Shown here piece by piece: positions 28,553 to 37,947 of a stretch of 64,000 nt of DNA (position 1 is its first letter; each line of letters begins with the position of its first letter). The stretch covers positions 1 to 64,000 of the forward strand of contig JADGGD010000003.1 of NCBI GenBank assembly GCA_019690095.1, given 5' to 3'. The notes below the pieces were generated by a model. That model worked only from the letters and a program-made list of their open reading frames with translations, was not told where the DNA came from and searched no databases. The translations under genes were made by a program, and so were the position numbers. Source of the DNA: Chloroflexota bacterium. Its GTDB lineage: Bacteria > Chloroflexota > UBA6077 > FW602-bin22 > CADDYW01.

Positions 28553-29071
28553 CTACCCGGCATGGGGTGACGGCACGGTGGGCGCGGCGGCCATCGCCTG
28601 GTCGATCGCTTCGCGCTCTTCGTCGGTGAGGGCGTGCGTGCTCTTGCCGTCCAGAATAGGTTTGGCGAAGATACGCGTGCTCGTCCGACTGAACAGGGAG
28701 CTCAGCACGACCCCACTTCCGTTCAGATCGAGCAGGGCAACGGCGAAGCTCTGATCACTGCCGGTATCGGCAAACGGGTTGAAGCGAACGATCCCGACCC
28801 GTTGAATGGCACGCCGGACATTTCCCTCGACAGTGCGGCACAGCCGATCGAGCTCCTCGATGCGGGCCGTGACCTCTTCCAGCCGATCAACATAGCGGTT
28901 GAGGGCATCTTCGAGGGAGCGGGCGTCGGTATCCGCGATGAGGCGGTTGTAGTGCAGGATCAGGCGGTTGATTCGCCGCTGGAGGATGATTACCCAGATA
29001 GCCAGAATAATGAACAGGGCCGTCAGCGCGGCCCAGAGATACATCCCGTAAACCTGGTACGCCTCGGCCAT
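28553..29071 (-). CDS. DUF4446 family membrane protein
   Basis: 172 aa. One N-terminal membrane helix (YLWAALTALFIILAIWVIIL), a coiled-coil stretch (YVDRLEEVTARIEELDRLC), then the DUF4446 signature VGIVRFNPFADTGSDQSFAVALLD and a C-terminal LTDEEREAIDQA. The family is widespread in Gram-positive bacteria and Chloroflexota, and in some genomes sits near chromosome partition genes; its role is unknown. Start ATG 29071 after GGAGGGAGGG. Confidence 0.85.
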   Translation of the reverse strand: MAEAYQVYGMYLWAALTALFIILAIWVIILQRRINRLILHYNRLIADTDARSLEDALNRYVDRLEEVTARIEELDRLCRTVEGNVRRAIQRVGIVRFNPFADTGSDQSFAVALLDLNGSGVVLSSLFSRTSTRIFAKPILDGKSTHALTDEEREAIDQAMAAAPTVPSPHAG

Positions 29072-29127
29072 CCCTCCCTCCAGAGGTCTGCAGCCCGCCT
29101 GCGCTGTCATGCTAGCGAAGCTCCCCG

Positions 29128-29161
29128 GGACGGTCAAGGATCCTGGACGGTCAAGGATCCT
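29128..29161. repeat. Tandem 17-base duplication
   Basis: The unit GGACGGTCAAGGATCCT occurs twice in exact tandem at 29128-29144 and 29145-29161, upstream of the DUF4446 gene. Confidence 0.85.
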
Positions 29162-29320
29162 CCCTCCTAATCATCCCAAGACCTCATCCCAAAACCGCCC
29201 CCGCGCGGAGACCGATAGAGGACAATGAGGAATCATGGCAGGCAACAGGTCGGATGCCGTTCGCTCATGCCCGATCTCCCGCGATTGGGGATCCGGGTGG
29301 TGCCCAGGTCAGCCGGGGCG

Positions 29321-29326
29321 TATAAT
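29321..29326 (+). promoter_or_regulatory. Isolated TATAAT -10 box
   Basis: A perfect TATAAT is present, but no -35 is visible 16-18 bases upstream. It could drive the small tail-anchored protein gene at 29462. Confidence 0.25.
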
Positions 29327-29461
29327 AGCCCTGAGAAGGTGAGGGCAGGGCGCACCTTTCAGGCGAGGACCATGCGATGACTGCCGCAGCTTTATGGTCG
29401 CACCGGACCGGGCGCGGGATGTTCCAGGATTGAGAAGAGCAGTCGGTAGGGATTAGGAGAG

Positions 29462-29776
29462 ATGGCCAGAAAATCGGGTGGGAAAACATCGCGGGCCCGG
29501 ACGAGACGATCACCGCGACCAGCGGCGCGGCCGAGTGCCGTTCTCCCCGTCGACAGTGCAGTGACTCCCGCAGGCACGGCACCTGGCCCACGCCAGAGCG
29601 GGCCAGCCCCGAGCGCGGCCCGCCCGGCTGCGAGCAGTTTGGCACGCACGCCCCGGTCCGGCTCGCTGATCCCGATCACCGATTACAGTTATGTCCTGGC
29701 CGACCTGAAGCGGATTACTGTGCTTGCCGTCGGGGCCTTCATTATCCTCCTTGTTCTCACCTTCCTCCTTCACTGA
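29462..29776 (+). CDS. Small tail-anchored membrane protein
   Basis: 104 aa. The N-terminal 65 residues are low complexity, rich in Arg, Pro, Ala and Ser and strongly basic; a conserved-looking segment TDYSYVLADLKRI precedes one C-terminal helix (AVGAFIILLVLTFLLH). The tail-anchor topology would leave the basic arm in the cytosol. Start ATG 29462 after TAGGAGAG. No family assigned; it may interact with ribosomes or DNA, but that is a guess. Confidence 0.65.
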   Translation: MARKSGGKTSRARTRRSPRPAARPSAVLPVDSAVTPAGTAPGPRQSGPAPSAARPAASSLARTPRSGSLIPITDYSYVLADLKRITVLAVGAFIILLVLTFLLH

Positions 29777-29822
29777 CCCTGATACTGCGGCCGAATCCGC
29801 CGGTTGTTCGCGTTCGGTAGTG

Positions 29823-30752
29823 ATGACCCGAGGGCTCGACCATTTCCCCGTCGAACGCGACGGTATTCCTGAGGAGGCGCCTGGCCGCGTCCCCCCACGA
29901 TTACCGCCGTGCCCAGAGGGCTGGGATGGGTTCGCCGCGCCCGGGAGTATCGTCTGGAAGGTCAACGGTGAAGCGGCTATCCTCCTTGGCTGGGGACGGG
30001 CAATTCTCCTTCAGATCGCCCATCCGCTCGTCGCGGCGGGCGTGGCCGAGCACAGTACGTTCCGCGCCGGTCCCTGGGGGCGTCTGGGACGGCTTCGTCG
30101 GACCCTGGAAACGATGCTCGCCCTGACCTTCGGCACGGCTGCGGAAGGGGCGCAAGCTGCCCGGCGGATCGACACGATACACGGGCGGGTCCGGGGCATC
30201 CTGCGGGAGGATGTCGGCCCCTTCCCCGCCGGCACCCCCTACTGGGCGCGTGATCCGGAGCTCCTCCGCTGGGTACACGCCACGTTGCTCGACTCCTTCC
30301 TGCGGACCTACGAACTCTTCGTCGGGCCCCTTACCCCCGAGGAGCAGGACCGCTTCTGCCTGGAATCGTCGGCAATCGGTCCTCCGCTGGGCATCCCAGA
30401 GGGCTTCCTCCCGACGAGCCGGGCGGCACTCCATCACTACCTGCGGGAGATGATCCAGAGCGGTCGAATCGTCGTGGGACCGACCGCGCGAGACCTGGCA
30501 CGGGACATCCTGGCGCCGCCACTTCCGCTCATCGGCAGTCCACTCCGCGAGCTCCTCCTTCTGCCCATTGTCGGACTGCTGCCGGAGCCGATTCGCAGTG
30601 CGTACGGCCTGCCCTGGGATGAGCGACGGGAGACTGCGCTGGTCGTCGCCGCATCGATTTCTCGGCTGGTCCTCCCCCGACTCCCGCCCCTGCTCCGACG
30701 GTGGCCGGCAGCACGGCGGGCCGAGCGTCGGGCCCGCCTCCGCAGTGGATAA
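29823..30752 (+). CDS. DUF2236 oxygenase-like protein (MpaB family)
   Basis: 309 aa of the DUF2236 family, which includes the latex-clearing oxygenase Lcp and MpaB-like proteins with a heme cofactor. Conserved elements are ILLQIAHPLVAAGVAEHS near residue 57 (the His is the likely heme ligand), WVHATLLDSFLRTYELF and the PLTPEEQDRFCLES segment. C-terminal residues are basic (PAARRAERRARLRSG). Start ATG 29823; the ribosome site is weak. It converges on the GT9 gene. Substrate unknown; in rubber degraders the family cleaves polyisoprene. Confidence 0.8.
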   Translation: MTRGLDHFPVERDGIPEEAPGRVPPRLPPCPEGWDGFAAPGSIVWKVNGEAAILLGWGRAILLQIAHPLVAAGVAEHSTFRAGPWGRLGRLRRTLETMLALTFGTAAEGAQAARRIDTIHGRVRGILREDVGPFPAGTPYWARDPELLRWVHATLLDSFLRTYELFVGPLTPEEQDRFCLESSAIGPPLGIPEGFLPTSRAALHHYLREMIQSGRIVVGPTARDLARDILAPPLPLIGSPLRELLLLPIVGLLPEPIRSAYGLPWDERRETALVVAASISRLVLPRLPPLLRRWPAARRAERRARLRSG

Positions 30753-30806
30753 CCACGGATGCAGCCCCGGTAGATGACGGGATAGAGTGAGGGTGACGAC
30801 GGAACG

Positions 30807-31946
30807 CTAGCCGTGCCGCCCGGTGCGGCCGAGCGCCAGCACCTCCATCGCGGCCTGAACGACCGCGTCCACGGTCACGCCATGCAGGCAGTCGCGAGAT
30901 GGACAGCCGTATCGGAGGCCCGGCAGGAACCCCCGGTAGAGGCACGGCGCGCATGGGAGATCGGCCCGGAGCACGACCGTGCGCGCGGAACGACCAGGCT
31001 CCCACCGCACGCCCCCATACGGTCCCCAGGAGATGTCGTTGCTGGGGCCGAAGATCGCCGCGACCGGCGTGCCGACGGCGACCGCCAGGTGCATTACTCC
31101 CCCGTCGTTCCCGATCAGCAGATCACAGCGCTCCAGCACGGCCGCCAGTGTCTTTACATCGGTGCAGCCGGCCAGGTTCTGGACAGCACTGCCCGCGATC
31201 AGGCGAATGCGCTCACCAAGCCCGCGCTCGGTCGGCCCACCAACAACCAGGACGCGCGCGCCGAGCGACGCGATCAGCCGCTGTCCAACCGCCGCATAGC
31301 GATCCACCGGCCAGCGTCGGGCCGGGCTATAGGGCCCCGCCCCGGGATAGAGCGCAATGATCGGCCGGGCGGGCTCGCGGTCCAGCCCCGCGAGAAGCTG
31401 GCGCGCTCGCGTGCGCCCATGCTCGGTCACAGCTATCTCCAGGCGCGGAGACGGATTGCGTGCTCCGGCCAGCCCGACGACGCCCAGCCAGTAGTCAGCT
31501 TCGTGGCAAACCCCGTAGCCTGCCTCTGGATAGACGTGGGTCAGGAACCACGGCCGTCCCTCGGCAACGCCGCCGCGCCAGGGACTGCCAGTCGCGGTGA
31601 GCAGAGCGGCATACTTGATCCGACCACCCCTGGTGAACAGATGATGGAGGAGAAAAACCCGATCGTACCGGGCACGGCGGAGGCGCCACCCGAGGCGGAG
31701 CGCCTGGAGAATCGCGCCCGGTGTGGGCGGGAGATGGTCGAACGCGGACTTCTCGAAGGGAATAAGGTGGTCTAGTGAATCCAGACCATCGAGCGCCTCG
31801 GCCCCGGTCCGCGTCGTCAGGACGTCGATCACAGCCGTCGGATACCGAAGGCGGAGCGCCCGCAGCGCCGGGGTTGTGGTGAGGACATCGCCCAGATCGG
31901 CCAGCTTGATGACGAGGAAGCGCGAAGCAGTGGAGCCGGAGCGCAT
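30807..31946 (-). CDS. Glycosyltransferase family 9 protein (first of three)
   Basis: 379 aa with the GT9 (heptosyltransferase) pattern: the N-terminal LVIKLADLGDVLTTTPALRAL, the C-terminal NDGGVMHLAVAVGTPVAAIFGP and PCAPCLYRGF. The family transfers ADP-heptose or related sugars. ATG 31946 overlaps the stop of the upstream GT9 gene by one base, so translation is coupled. It is the last gene of the three-GT9 run. No LPS core genes are seen, so the acceptor is unlikely to be LPS. Confidence 0.85.
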   Translation of the reverse strand: MRSGSTASRFLVIKLADLGDVLTTTPALRALRLRYPTAVIDVLTTRTGAEALDGLDSLDHLIPFEKSAFDHLPPTPGAILQALRLGWRLRRARYDRVFLLHHLFTRGGRIKYAALLTATGSPWRGGVAEGRPWFLTHVYPEAGYGVCHEADYWLGVVGLAGARNPSPRLEIAVTEHGRTRARQLLAGLDREPARPIIALYPGAGPYSPARRWPVDRYAAVGQRLIASLGARVLVVGGPTERGLGERIRLIAGSAVQNLAGCTDVKTLAAVLERCDLLIGNDGGVMHLAVAVGTPVAAIFGPSNDISWGPYGGVRWEPGRSARTVVLRADLPCAPCLYRGFLPGLRYGCPSRDCLHGVTVDAVVQAAMEVLALGRTGRHG

Positions 31947-33139
31947 CAGTGACCCTCGGCAGATGGGCCGACAACCCCACGATTCCCAGCCGGCCCTTCC
32001 AGCAGGTCCCGCGCAGTCTCCAGCACCACCTCGACCGGAATCGCCGCCATACAGGCATGGGCCGTGACGGCCCCCGCAGGAAAGTCAAGCTGATTGCACG
32101 GACAGCAGGGCCACCGGGCGAGGATCACCCGGTGGCGCGATCGGTCGCCGTACGGCCCGAAGCGGCGCGGATCAGCCGGCCCGAACAGGTGGAGCGTGGG
32201 CGTGCCAACCGCGACCGCGAGATGGAGCGGCCCGCTGTCCGGACCGAGCGCGAGCGCACACCGCTCGAGGACTGCCGCAAGCGCGCCAACCGTCGTCACC
32301 CCGGCCAGGCCGATCGCGGGCGGTCCAATGCGCCGGACAACCTCATGGACAGCCGATCGTTCGCTGGCTCCGCCGATGACCACCGGGACGGCACCGGGCG
32401 AGTCGGCCAGACGCCGCCCGACCTCGGCCAGGCGATCGAGAGGCCAGCGTTTGACCGCCGCGCCCGCGCCGACCTGAATCGCGACGAGGCGGGGATGATC
32501 GGCAAGCGGACCGAGCAACTGCCGCGCCCGTTCACGGTCGCCGTCCGCGATGGGGAACTCGAGTGCGTCGGACGCGTCCGGAGCAGGGCCTACCAGGCTC
32601 TCGACCAGACGGATGTTCTCATCGACAGCATGGAGCCCGTGGGTGATCGGGAGCGCCCGGCTCAGGAAGGGACGAGCCAGCGGGACATCGTAGCCGATCT
32701 GCTCTGGTACGCCGGCCAGACGCACGGCGAGCGCACCCCACCAGAAGTCCGAACGGAACTGGAGAGCAATATCAACCCGCTCAGCCCGGAGCCGGCGGGC
32801 AAGCCGGAGCAGGGACAGGTAGGGAGCGATCAGCGAGCGGCGGGGCCGCCGGTTGAACCAGGGGAAATCCCAGCCAATGAGGCCATCCAGGTTGGGATTC
32901 GTCTGGAGTACCGGGAGTCCCCACAGACCGACCAGCCCGAGGATCCGGGCGTCCGGGACGGCGCGGCGGAGCCGGCGGAGAGCTGGCGTGAGGAACAGAA
33001 GATCTCCCAGGTGGTCCGGCCGCACGACCAGGATCGTCCGCGGGCTGCCGTCCCCGCCCCGTGGGGGACCAAGGAGCTGACCAAGGAGATGCAGGGCCAG
33101 GCGGCGTCCATCGTGGCGCGGCTCGATCAGGCCGATCAT
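31946..33139 (-). CDS. Glycosyltransferase family 9 protein (second of three)
   Basis: 397 aa. ILVVRPDHLGDLLFLTPALRRL at the N-terminal side and GPDSGPLHLAVAVGTPTLHLFGP near the C-terminus are the GT9 landmarks, followed by a CCPCNQ motif. Start ATG 33139 overlaps the upstream GT9 stop (ATGA). It is the middle of three related genes in one operon, differing enough in sequence to suggest different acceptors. Confidence 0.85.
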   Translation of the reverse strand: MIGLIEPRHDGRRLALHLLGQLLGPPRGGDGSPRTILVVRPDHLGDLLFLTPALRRLRRAVPDARILGLVGLWGLPVLQTNPNLDGLIGWDFPWFNRRPRRSLIAPYLSLLRLARRLRAERVDIALQFRSDFWWGALAVRLAGVPEQIGYDVPLARPFLSRALPITHGLHAVDENIRLVESLVGPAPDASDALEFPIADGDRERARQLLGPLADHPRLVAIQVGAGAAVKRWPLDRLAEVGRRLADSPGAVPVVIGGASERSAVHEVVRRIGPPAIGLAGVTTVGALAAVLERCALALGPDSGPLHLAVAVGTPTLHLFGPADPRRFGPYGDRSRHRVILARWPCCPCNQLDFPAGAVTAHACMAAIPVEVVLETARDLLEGPAGNRGVVGPSAEGH

Positions 33140-34350
33140 GATGGCACCCCCGCGGCCTGGAGGAGCGGCGCGATTTCCTGCCAGACACGCTCGACGGTGA
33201 TCGACGGCATGCAGAGAACGTTCGCGCACGGGGCGACGCGCCCTTCGACGAAGCACGGGCTGCACCAGAGCCCCGCAGTAACGGCAACAGCGTTCCGCCC
33301 GCGTGGGCCGTAGACGATTGGATCCGATGGGCCGAAGAGCATGACCACGCGCGCCCCGGCCGCCTCGACCAGATGGCTCGGGCCGCTATCGTTACCGACG
33401 TAGACGACCGCGCGGCGGGCAAGGGCGGCGAGTTCGTCGAGATCAAGCACGCCAACCAGATCGATGACCCCTGCAGTGGTCATACCGTCGCCAAGCGCGG
33501 CGAGATCGGCACGCACCCGCTCGGCAGCCGGGCGGTCCTCTCGGGCGCCGACCAGGACGACCGCCGCGCCGGCCGCAAGGACACGGCTGGCGAGCCTGGC
33601 AAAGTGTTCCGCGGGCCAGCGCTTCCGAACGAGCGCCATGCCCGGATTGACGCCGCCCGCGCAGTGCAGGATAACGAACGGCCTCGCGCCGATCCGTTCG
33701 TTCACCAGCCGCTCGATCCGCTGGCTGGCGGCGGCCGATGGATGGTACTCCAGGGCGCCGGACTGCGGCCGCCCGCCGAGCACGCGCAGGAGGTCCAGGT
33801 AGAGCTCGCTCTCGGGCCGGGCCGGGCGGGCGGATACGGCGACGGTGAGGCTGAAGCCCCGTCCTCCGCTATCAATGCCGATGCGGATCGGGATGCCCGC
33901 GAGCCAGGGGAGCATGGCAAGAAGGGCCGAGCGTTCCAGGACGAAGCAGACATCAAACCGGCGCGCCCGCAGGTACCGAGCCAGGGCCAGGAAGGCGCGG
34001 GGTCGGAGCCGACCGCTCCCGACCGGCCCGGTGTCGATAAGCTCATCGACCGCCGGATGGCCTGCCAGGCCTGGACGCGCGTGCGCACCGACGGCCACGG
34101 CGAGATAGGCATCCGGCAGGGACCGCCGGAGCTCGCGCAGGAGCGGCGTCGCGAAGATGACATCGCCGAGGCAGCAGGGCTTGAGAATCAGGATGCGCGC
34201 TGTGGCCAGGTCAGCCAGGTGAACGGTGCGCCGGAAGCGGGGTGCCAGTACCACGCCCAGCGTCCTGTAGAGGAGGGTCGTCAGGGCGTGACGAAGCTGG
34301 CTTCCTGGTGGAAATGGCTGGCGCGTCACCGGCCGCCGAGGCAACATCAT
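33136..34350 (-). CDS. Glycosyltransferase family 9 protein (third of three)
   Basis: 404 aa. ILILKPCCLGDVIFATPLLREL and VGNDSGPSHLVEAAGARVVMLFGP match GT9, and a Cys-rich CSPCFVEGRVAPC is typical of the family. Start ATG 34350 (a second ATG follows) with GGGGGG just upstream. It is preceded by fabZ with a 142-base gap and followed by two more GT9 genes with overlapping stops. Confidence 0.85.
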   Translation of the reverse strand: MMLPRRPVTRQPFPPGSQLRHALTTLLYRTLGVVLAPRFRRTVHLADLATARILILKPCCLGDVIFATPLLRELRRSLPDAYLAVAVGAHARPGLAGHPAVDELIDTGPVGSGRLRPRAFLALARYLRARRFDVCFVLERSALLAMLPWLAGIPIRIGIDSGGRGFSLTVAVSARPARPESELYLDLLRVLGGRPQSGALEYHPSAAASQRIERLVNERIGARPFVILHCAGGVNPGMALVRKRWPAEHFARLASRVLAAGAAVVLVGAREDRPAAERVRADLAALGDGMTTAGVIDLVGVLDLDELAALARRAVVYVGNDSGPSHLVEAAGARVVMLFGPSDPIVYGPRGRNAVAVTAGLWCSPCFVEGRVAPCANVLCMPSITVERVWQEIAPLLQAAGVPS

Positions 34351-34492
34351 CCCCCCGCGTTCGTCCCCCAGCCCGGTGGAGGCTGGAGCCCGGGCCACCC
34401 AGGACAGCCGATGGGCTCCAGAAGTGGAGAGCAGGCCGGCCGTCGATGGGAACATCTGCGTGCGGGAGACATAAGCGCCTGCAGATGGACCT

Positions 34493-34960
34493 CTAGGTCA
34501 TGGGCTCCGAGGTCGGGACCAGAGCAAAGGTGATCTCTCCCTCGGCAACCAGCTCACCGTCTACAAGGGCACGGCCGTGGACGCGCCCGATCGGACCGCG
34601 CATCTTCAGCAGCGTGACCTCGAGCCGGAGGGTATCCCCAGGGACAACCGGCCGGCGGAAGCGAAAGCCGTCGAGGCCAGCCAGCATGGCCAGCTTCCCC
34701 TCCCGGGCGGCCGAGCCGAGGAGAGCGGCTCCTCCTGCCTGGGCCAGCGCCTCGACGATCAGGACGCCGGGCATGATCGCACGATCCGGAAAATGTCCCT
34801 GGAAGAACGGCTCATTCGCCGTTACGTTCTTAATCGCCACTGCCCGGGTGCCGTCCTCGGAGACCTCCAGGACGCGGTCCACAAGCAGGAAAGGGTAGCG
34901 ATGGGGAAGGACGCGCCGAATCGCGTCGAGAGGAGCGGTGCGCGCGCTCAAATCAGACAT
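34493..34960 (-). CDS. fabZ: 3-hydroxyacyl-ACP dehydratase FabZ
   Basis: 155 aa. The hotdog-fold catalytic segment is [20 protein letters not shown] (His and Glu), preceded by [13 protein letters not shown]. It dehydrates 3-hydroxyacyl-ACP in fatty acid synthesis. Start ATG 34960 lies inside the 3' end of the upstream glycosyltransferase gene (eight-base overlap). No other fatty acid gene is adjacent; here it is placed in a surface glycan operon. Confidence 0.93.
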   Translation of the reverse strand: MSDLSARTAPLDAIRRVLPHRYPFLLVDRVLEVSEDGTRAVAIKNVTANEPFFQGHFPDRAIMPGVLIVEALAQAGGAALLGSAAREGKLAMLAGLDGFRFRRPVVPGDTLRLEVTLLKMRGPIGRVHGRALVDGELVAEGEITFALVPTSEPMT

Positions 34961-35969
34961 GGGTAATCTTCTCTCCTGGATGGTCACTGGCCCGCCCAGG
35001 GGCCGGAGAGAGCCCATCGCCCGGCGGGTGGCTGGCCGTATCGAGCATGCGAAGCCGGTAGAGCGCCTCCTCGATCAGGCGCCGGTTGGCGGCGATCAGA
35101 TCAGCCACGAGCCCGATGAGGCCGACCTGAAATGCCACGACCACCAACACTCCGCTCAGGACGAGTGACTGGACGTGACCACTCCCGGCTCCGTGAAGAT
35201 AATACCAGAGGAAGCGGGCGATGCCGAGGAGGCCGGCGAGGAGGAGCAAGAGCCCGAGCGCGGCGAAGACGCGTACGGGCTGGTACATCGCATAGGCACG
35301 GACCAGCGTGACCAGTGAATGCTGGATGTAATCGAAGGTGCTGCGGGCGAGCCGCGATTGGCGCTCGGTCGGATTCGCGGTGATCGGAACACTGCTGACC
35401 GCAAGACGCTGAGCGCCGGCCTGGATCAAGGTTTCGAGGGTATAGGAGTAGCTGGTCACGACATTGAGACGAAGAGCGGCCTCGCGAGAAAAAGCACGGA
35501 AGCCGCTGGGTGCGTCAGGGACGCCGGTGCCGGAGAGCTGGCGAACGGTCCAGCTTCCCATGGCCTGAAGCAGGCGCTTCTGGAGGCTGAAGTGAGGGAG
35601 CGAGGTCGGATCGCGGTCACCAACCACGATATCCGAGTGACGACGCAGGATTGGCTCGACCAGGCGCGGGATATCACTGCCGCGGTACTGGTTATCCCCA
35701 TCGGTGTTCACGATGATATCCGCACCGAGGCGGAGAGCGGCATCGAGGCCAGTGCGGAACGCGGCGGCAAGGCCGCGGTTGCAGGCATGGCGAGCGACAT
35801 AATCTGCACCGGCCTGGAGGGCGACCTCAGCGGTGCGGTCGGTCGAGCCATCATCGACGATGAGGACAAGCACCTCGTCAACGCCAGGGATGGCCCGAGG
35901 GATATCAGCCACGACGCGGCCAATGGTCGCCTCCTCGTTATAGCAGGGAATCTGCACGACAAGCCGCAT
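34953..35969 (-). CDS. Glycosyltransferase family 2, membrane-anchored (dolichyl-phosphate sugar type)
   Basis: 338 aa. N-terminal GT2 domain: [42 protein letters not shown] (DxD-type). C-terminal two membrane helices ([22 protein letters not shown] and [25 protein letters not shown]). This resembles polyprenyl-phosphate mannose or glucose synthases that pass sugar to membrane carriers. Start ATG 35969 after AGAGGAGCG. It could supply donor lipid for GT-C enzymes in this region. Confidence 0.88.
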   Translation of the reverse strand: MRLVVQIPCYNEEATIGRVVADIPRAIPGVDEVLVLIVDDGSTDRTAEVALQAGADYVARHACNRGLAAAFRTGLDAALRLGADIIVNTDGDNQYRGSDIPRLVEPILRRHSDIVVGDRDPTSLPHFSLQKRLLQAMGSWTVRQLSGTGVPDAPSGFRAFSREAALRLNVVTSYSYTLETLIQAGAQRLAVSSVPITANPTERQSRLARSTFDYIQHSLVTLVRAYAMYQPVRVFAALGLLLLLAGLLGIARFLWYYLHGAGSGHVQSLVLSGVLVVVAFQVGLIGLVADLIAANRRLIEEALYRLRMLDTASHPPGDGLSPAPGRASDHPGEKITHV

Positions 35970-36197
35970 GGCGCTCCTCTGGCTGCGGCGATTGTATCGC
36001 GAGAGGTCTGCCGCCGCAATGCGGGGAGTCATCGCGGGGCCGTGAAAGACCGTCGCGGAGCCGACCGCAGGTCAGGGCCGATGTCCCCGGACCACCGGAC
36101 AGGGCGATTGATCCGTGGAAAACCCGCTGCAGGAAACTTGAGCACGTCAGGTAAGAAGAAGGAGGGCAAAACCAGCGATCGCGTCAGCTCTCCCCGC

Positions 36198-37736
36198 TTA
36201 CTGGCTCTGGTTGATCGCGTTATACGCTGACAGGGAGTCGCCGTACTGCGAGGGCATTCCTGGCTGCGCATACCGCGGATCAACATCCCCACGGAAGGAC
36301 ATGTTCGCGATCACGAAAATCGGTTGACTGAAGGTGATCGTAGCGGAGCCATTAAAGTCATTACCGCTCCACAGGTTCGGCACGAAGTAGATCTGCTGGT
36401 GCCCCGCATCGATCGTGCCGGTGGGGAAAGACTGGCTCTGGCCGTTCGGAGCGGTCAGGGTGATCGTTCCCGACCCCGGGGCATTGCCCGCGTTCTGGAT
36501 CGTGATCCCGCTTGCGTACCCGTAGTAGCGTGCTGTCACCTGGGGAAGGAAGGCCTTTGGTGTCTGGAACCCATCCACGAAGGCGTTGTACGACATGCCC
36601 TGACCGATAAAGCCCGGGCTCACCCGATTGTCTTCGTTCACGATAGCGATGATATTCGTGTTGGACGTGATCACCGCGGATCCTTTGCCGTTCGCATTGC
36701 CGCTCGGAAGGGGAGCACCATTAATCCGAATATCCGGCAGGTAGAGCGCCGCGGCGGCCTGAGGGGCGATTGTCATGGGCAGTACCGAACTGCCCGTTGG
36801 GAAGTTGAAGGTGATCGTAACGGTGGCTGTCTGGGATGAATCCAGATTCTGAATCGTGAGGCCGCTGTTAAAGCCATAGTAGTCGTTGACCACCCGCGGT
36901 GCGTAGAGCTTGGTCCCACCGTGGGCGCTCGCGGTGTAGCTCAAGAGCTGTGCATTGGTATTGTCCGTATCAGCGTTGTAGATATTCACGATCGCCGCCA
37001 GCTGAGCACCGGCCCCTCCGCTGATGACAGCAGACCCCAGTACCGTCCCCAGGTTCGCGTTGTTCTGCTGGCTGAACACGTGGCTGGAGTTAGGGGCGAT
37101 CGTCGCGCTTTCCTGAGCCGCGGGAATCGGATTCCCATTTCGGTCGCGATAGGTTACTGTGACCGTGGTTGTGTTCGAGCCGGCGTTCTGGACATAGATC
37201 GTGCTGTTCCAGCCGGCGTAGTTCCGCATGATCTGAGGCACGTACAGAGTTGACCCAATCTGGGTGAGATCCACCCCGGCCGTCGTGCCCACACGAAAAG
37301 GATCCGACGGGCTCGTCCCCGTCGAGGTCGGGGCTTCAGTGTTGATGATCGCGGCCACCGGTTGATCCGAGGAGACAACTGCAGATCCGATGAATCCACC
37401 GGGCAGGCTCGTCTTCGTTGGAACGTACCAGGTCTGCTGACCAAGCGGGGGCAGGGTAACCCCGGTGATCGCCGTCCCCGGCACCTCGGCTCCCGAGTCC
37501 AGGCTGTAGAAGTGGATCTCCACCGTAGCCGGATTGCTCGCGCTCAGATTCTGGACAGTTACCCCCGTCACCAGCGACGTTGTTGGCGATGCGAGCGGCG
37601 AGGCCTGCGCACGTGCCGCCACGCTATGCATCAGAGGGGACGCGATCGAGGAAGGACCAAGGAGCCCAGCGACCAACCCCGCCGTAAAGATGAGAGATTT
37701 GGCTGCTCGAGGGAGTACTCCTGAAATTCGCATCAT
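36198..37736 (-). CDS. Secreted protein with four related beta repeats
   Basis: 512 aa. Signal peptide: basic start, hydrophobic stretch LIFTAGLVAGLLG, then a cleavage region around ARAQA near residue 45. The mature part holds four repeats of about 110-120 residues. Repeat landmarks: VTGVTVQN, NYAGWNSTIYVQN, YYGFNSGLTIQN and YYGYASGITIQN, each followed by a TVTV-like strand and later an SAVI/AxIVN strand. Asn/Thr/Ser-rich, no Cys: typical of a surface or S-layer-like protein. Start ATG 37736, or the next ATG. It sits alone among glycan genes; likely a glycosylated surface protein (inference). Confidence 0.75.
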   Translation of the reverse strand: MMRISGVLPRAAKSLIFTAGLVAGLLGPSSIASPLMHSVAARAQASPLASPTTSLVTGVTVQNLSASNPATVEIHFYSLDSGAEVPGTAITGVTLPPLGQQTWYVPTKTSLPGGFIGSAVVSSDQPVAAIINTEAPTSTGTSPSDPFRVGTTAGVDLTQIGSTLYVPQIMRNYAGWNSTIYVQNAGSNTTTVTVTYRDRNGNPIPAAQESATIAPNSSHVFSQQNNANLGTVLGSAVISGGAGAQLAAIVNIYNADTDNTNAQLLSYTASAHGGTKLYAPRVVNDYYGFNSGLTIQNLDSSQTATVTITFNFPTGSSVLPMTIAPQAAAALYLPDIRINGAPLPSGNANGKGSAVITSNTNIIAIVNEDNRVSPGFIGQGMSYNAFVDGFQTPKAFLPQVTARYYGYASGITIQNAGNAPGSGTITLTAPNGQSQSFPTGTIDAGHQQIYFVPNLWSGNDFNGSATITFSQPIFVIANMSFRGDVDPRYAQPGMPSQYGDSLSAYNAINQSQ

Positions 37737-37947
37737 ACCCTCTGCTCAGTCCGTGCTGCTCAGCCTGTGGCCGTGTAAGGAACCCTCGGGGCCCTCCGCG
37801 CTATTGCGACCAATAGGCAAGGCGAAGTGGGCTTCCCCGTCACGGGCGAACTACTTCCACCTTCCGCCCGTCGATTCGATCCTTTCGCGGTATGATCCCA
37901 GCCTGGCCAACCTGGGGTCATACTCTACCACCTGCTCGATTGCCCCG

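Noticed and set aside
37742-37763. Direct repeat CTGCTCAG twice upstream of the secreted protein
   Set aside because: Eight-base copies 14 bases apart are expected by chance in GC-rich spacers.
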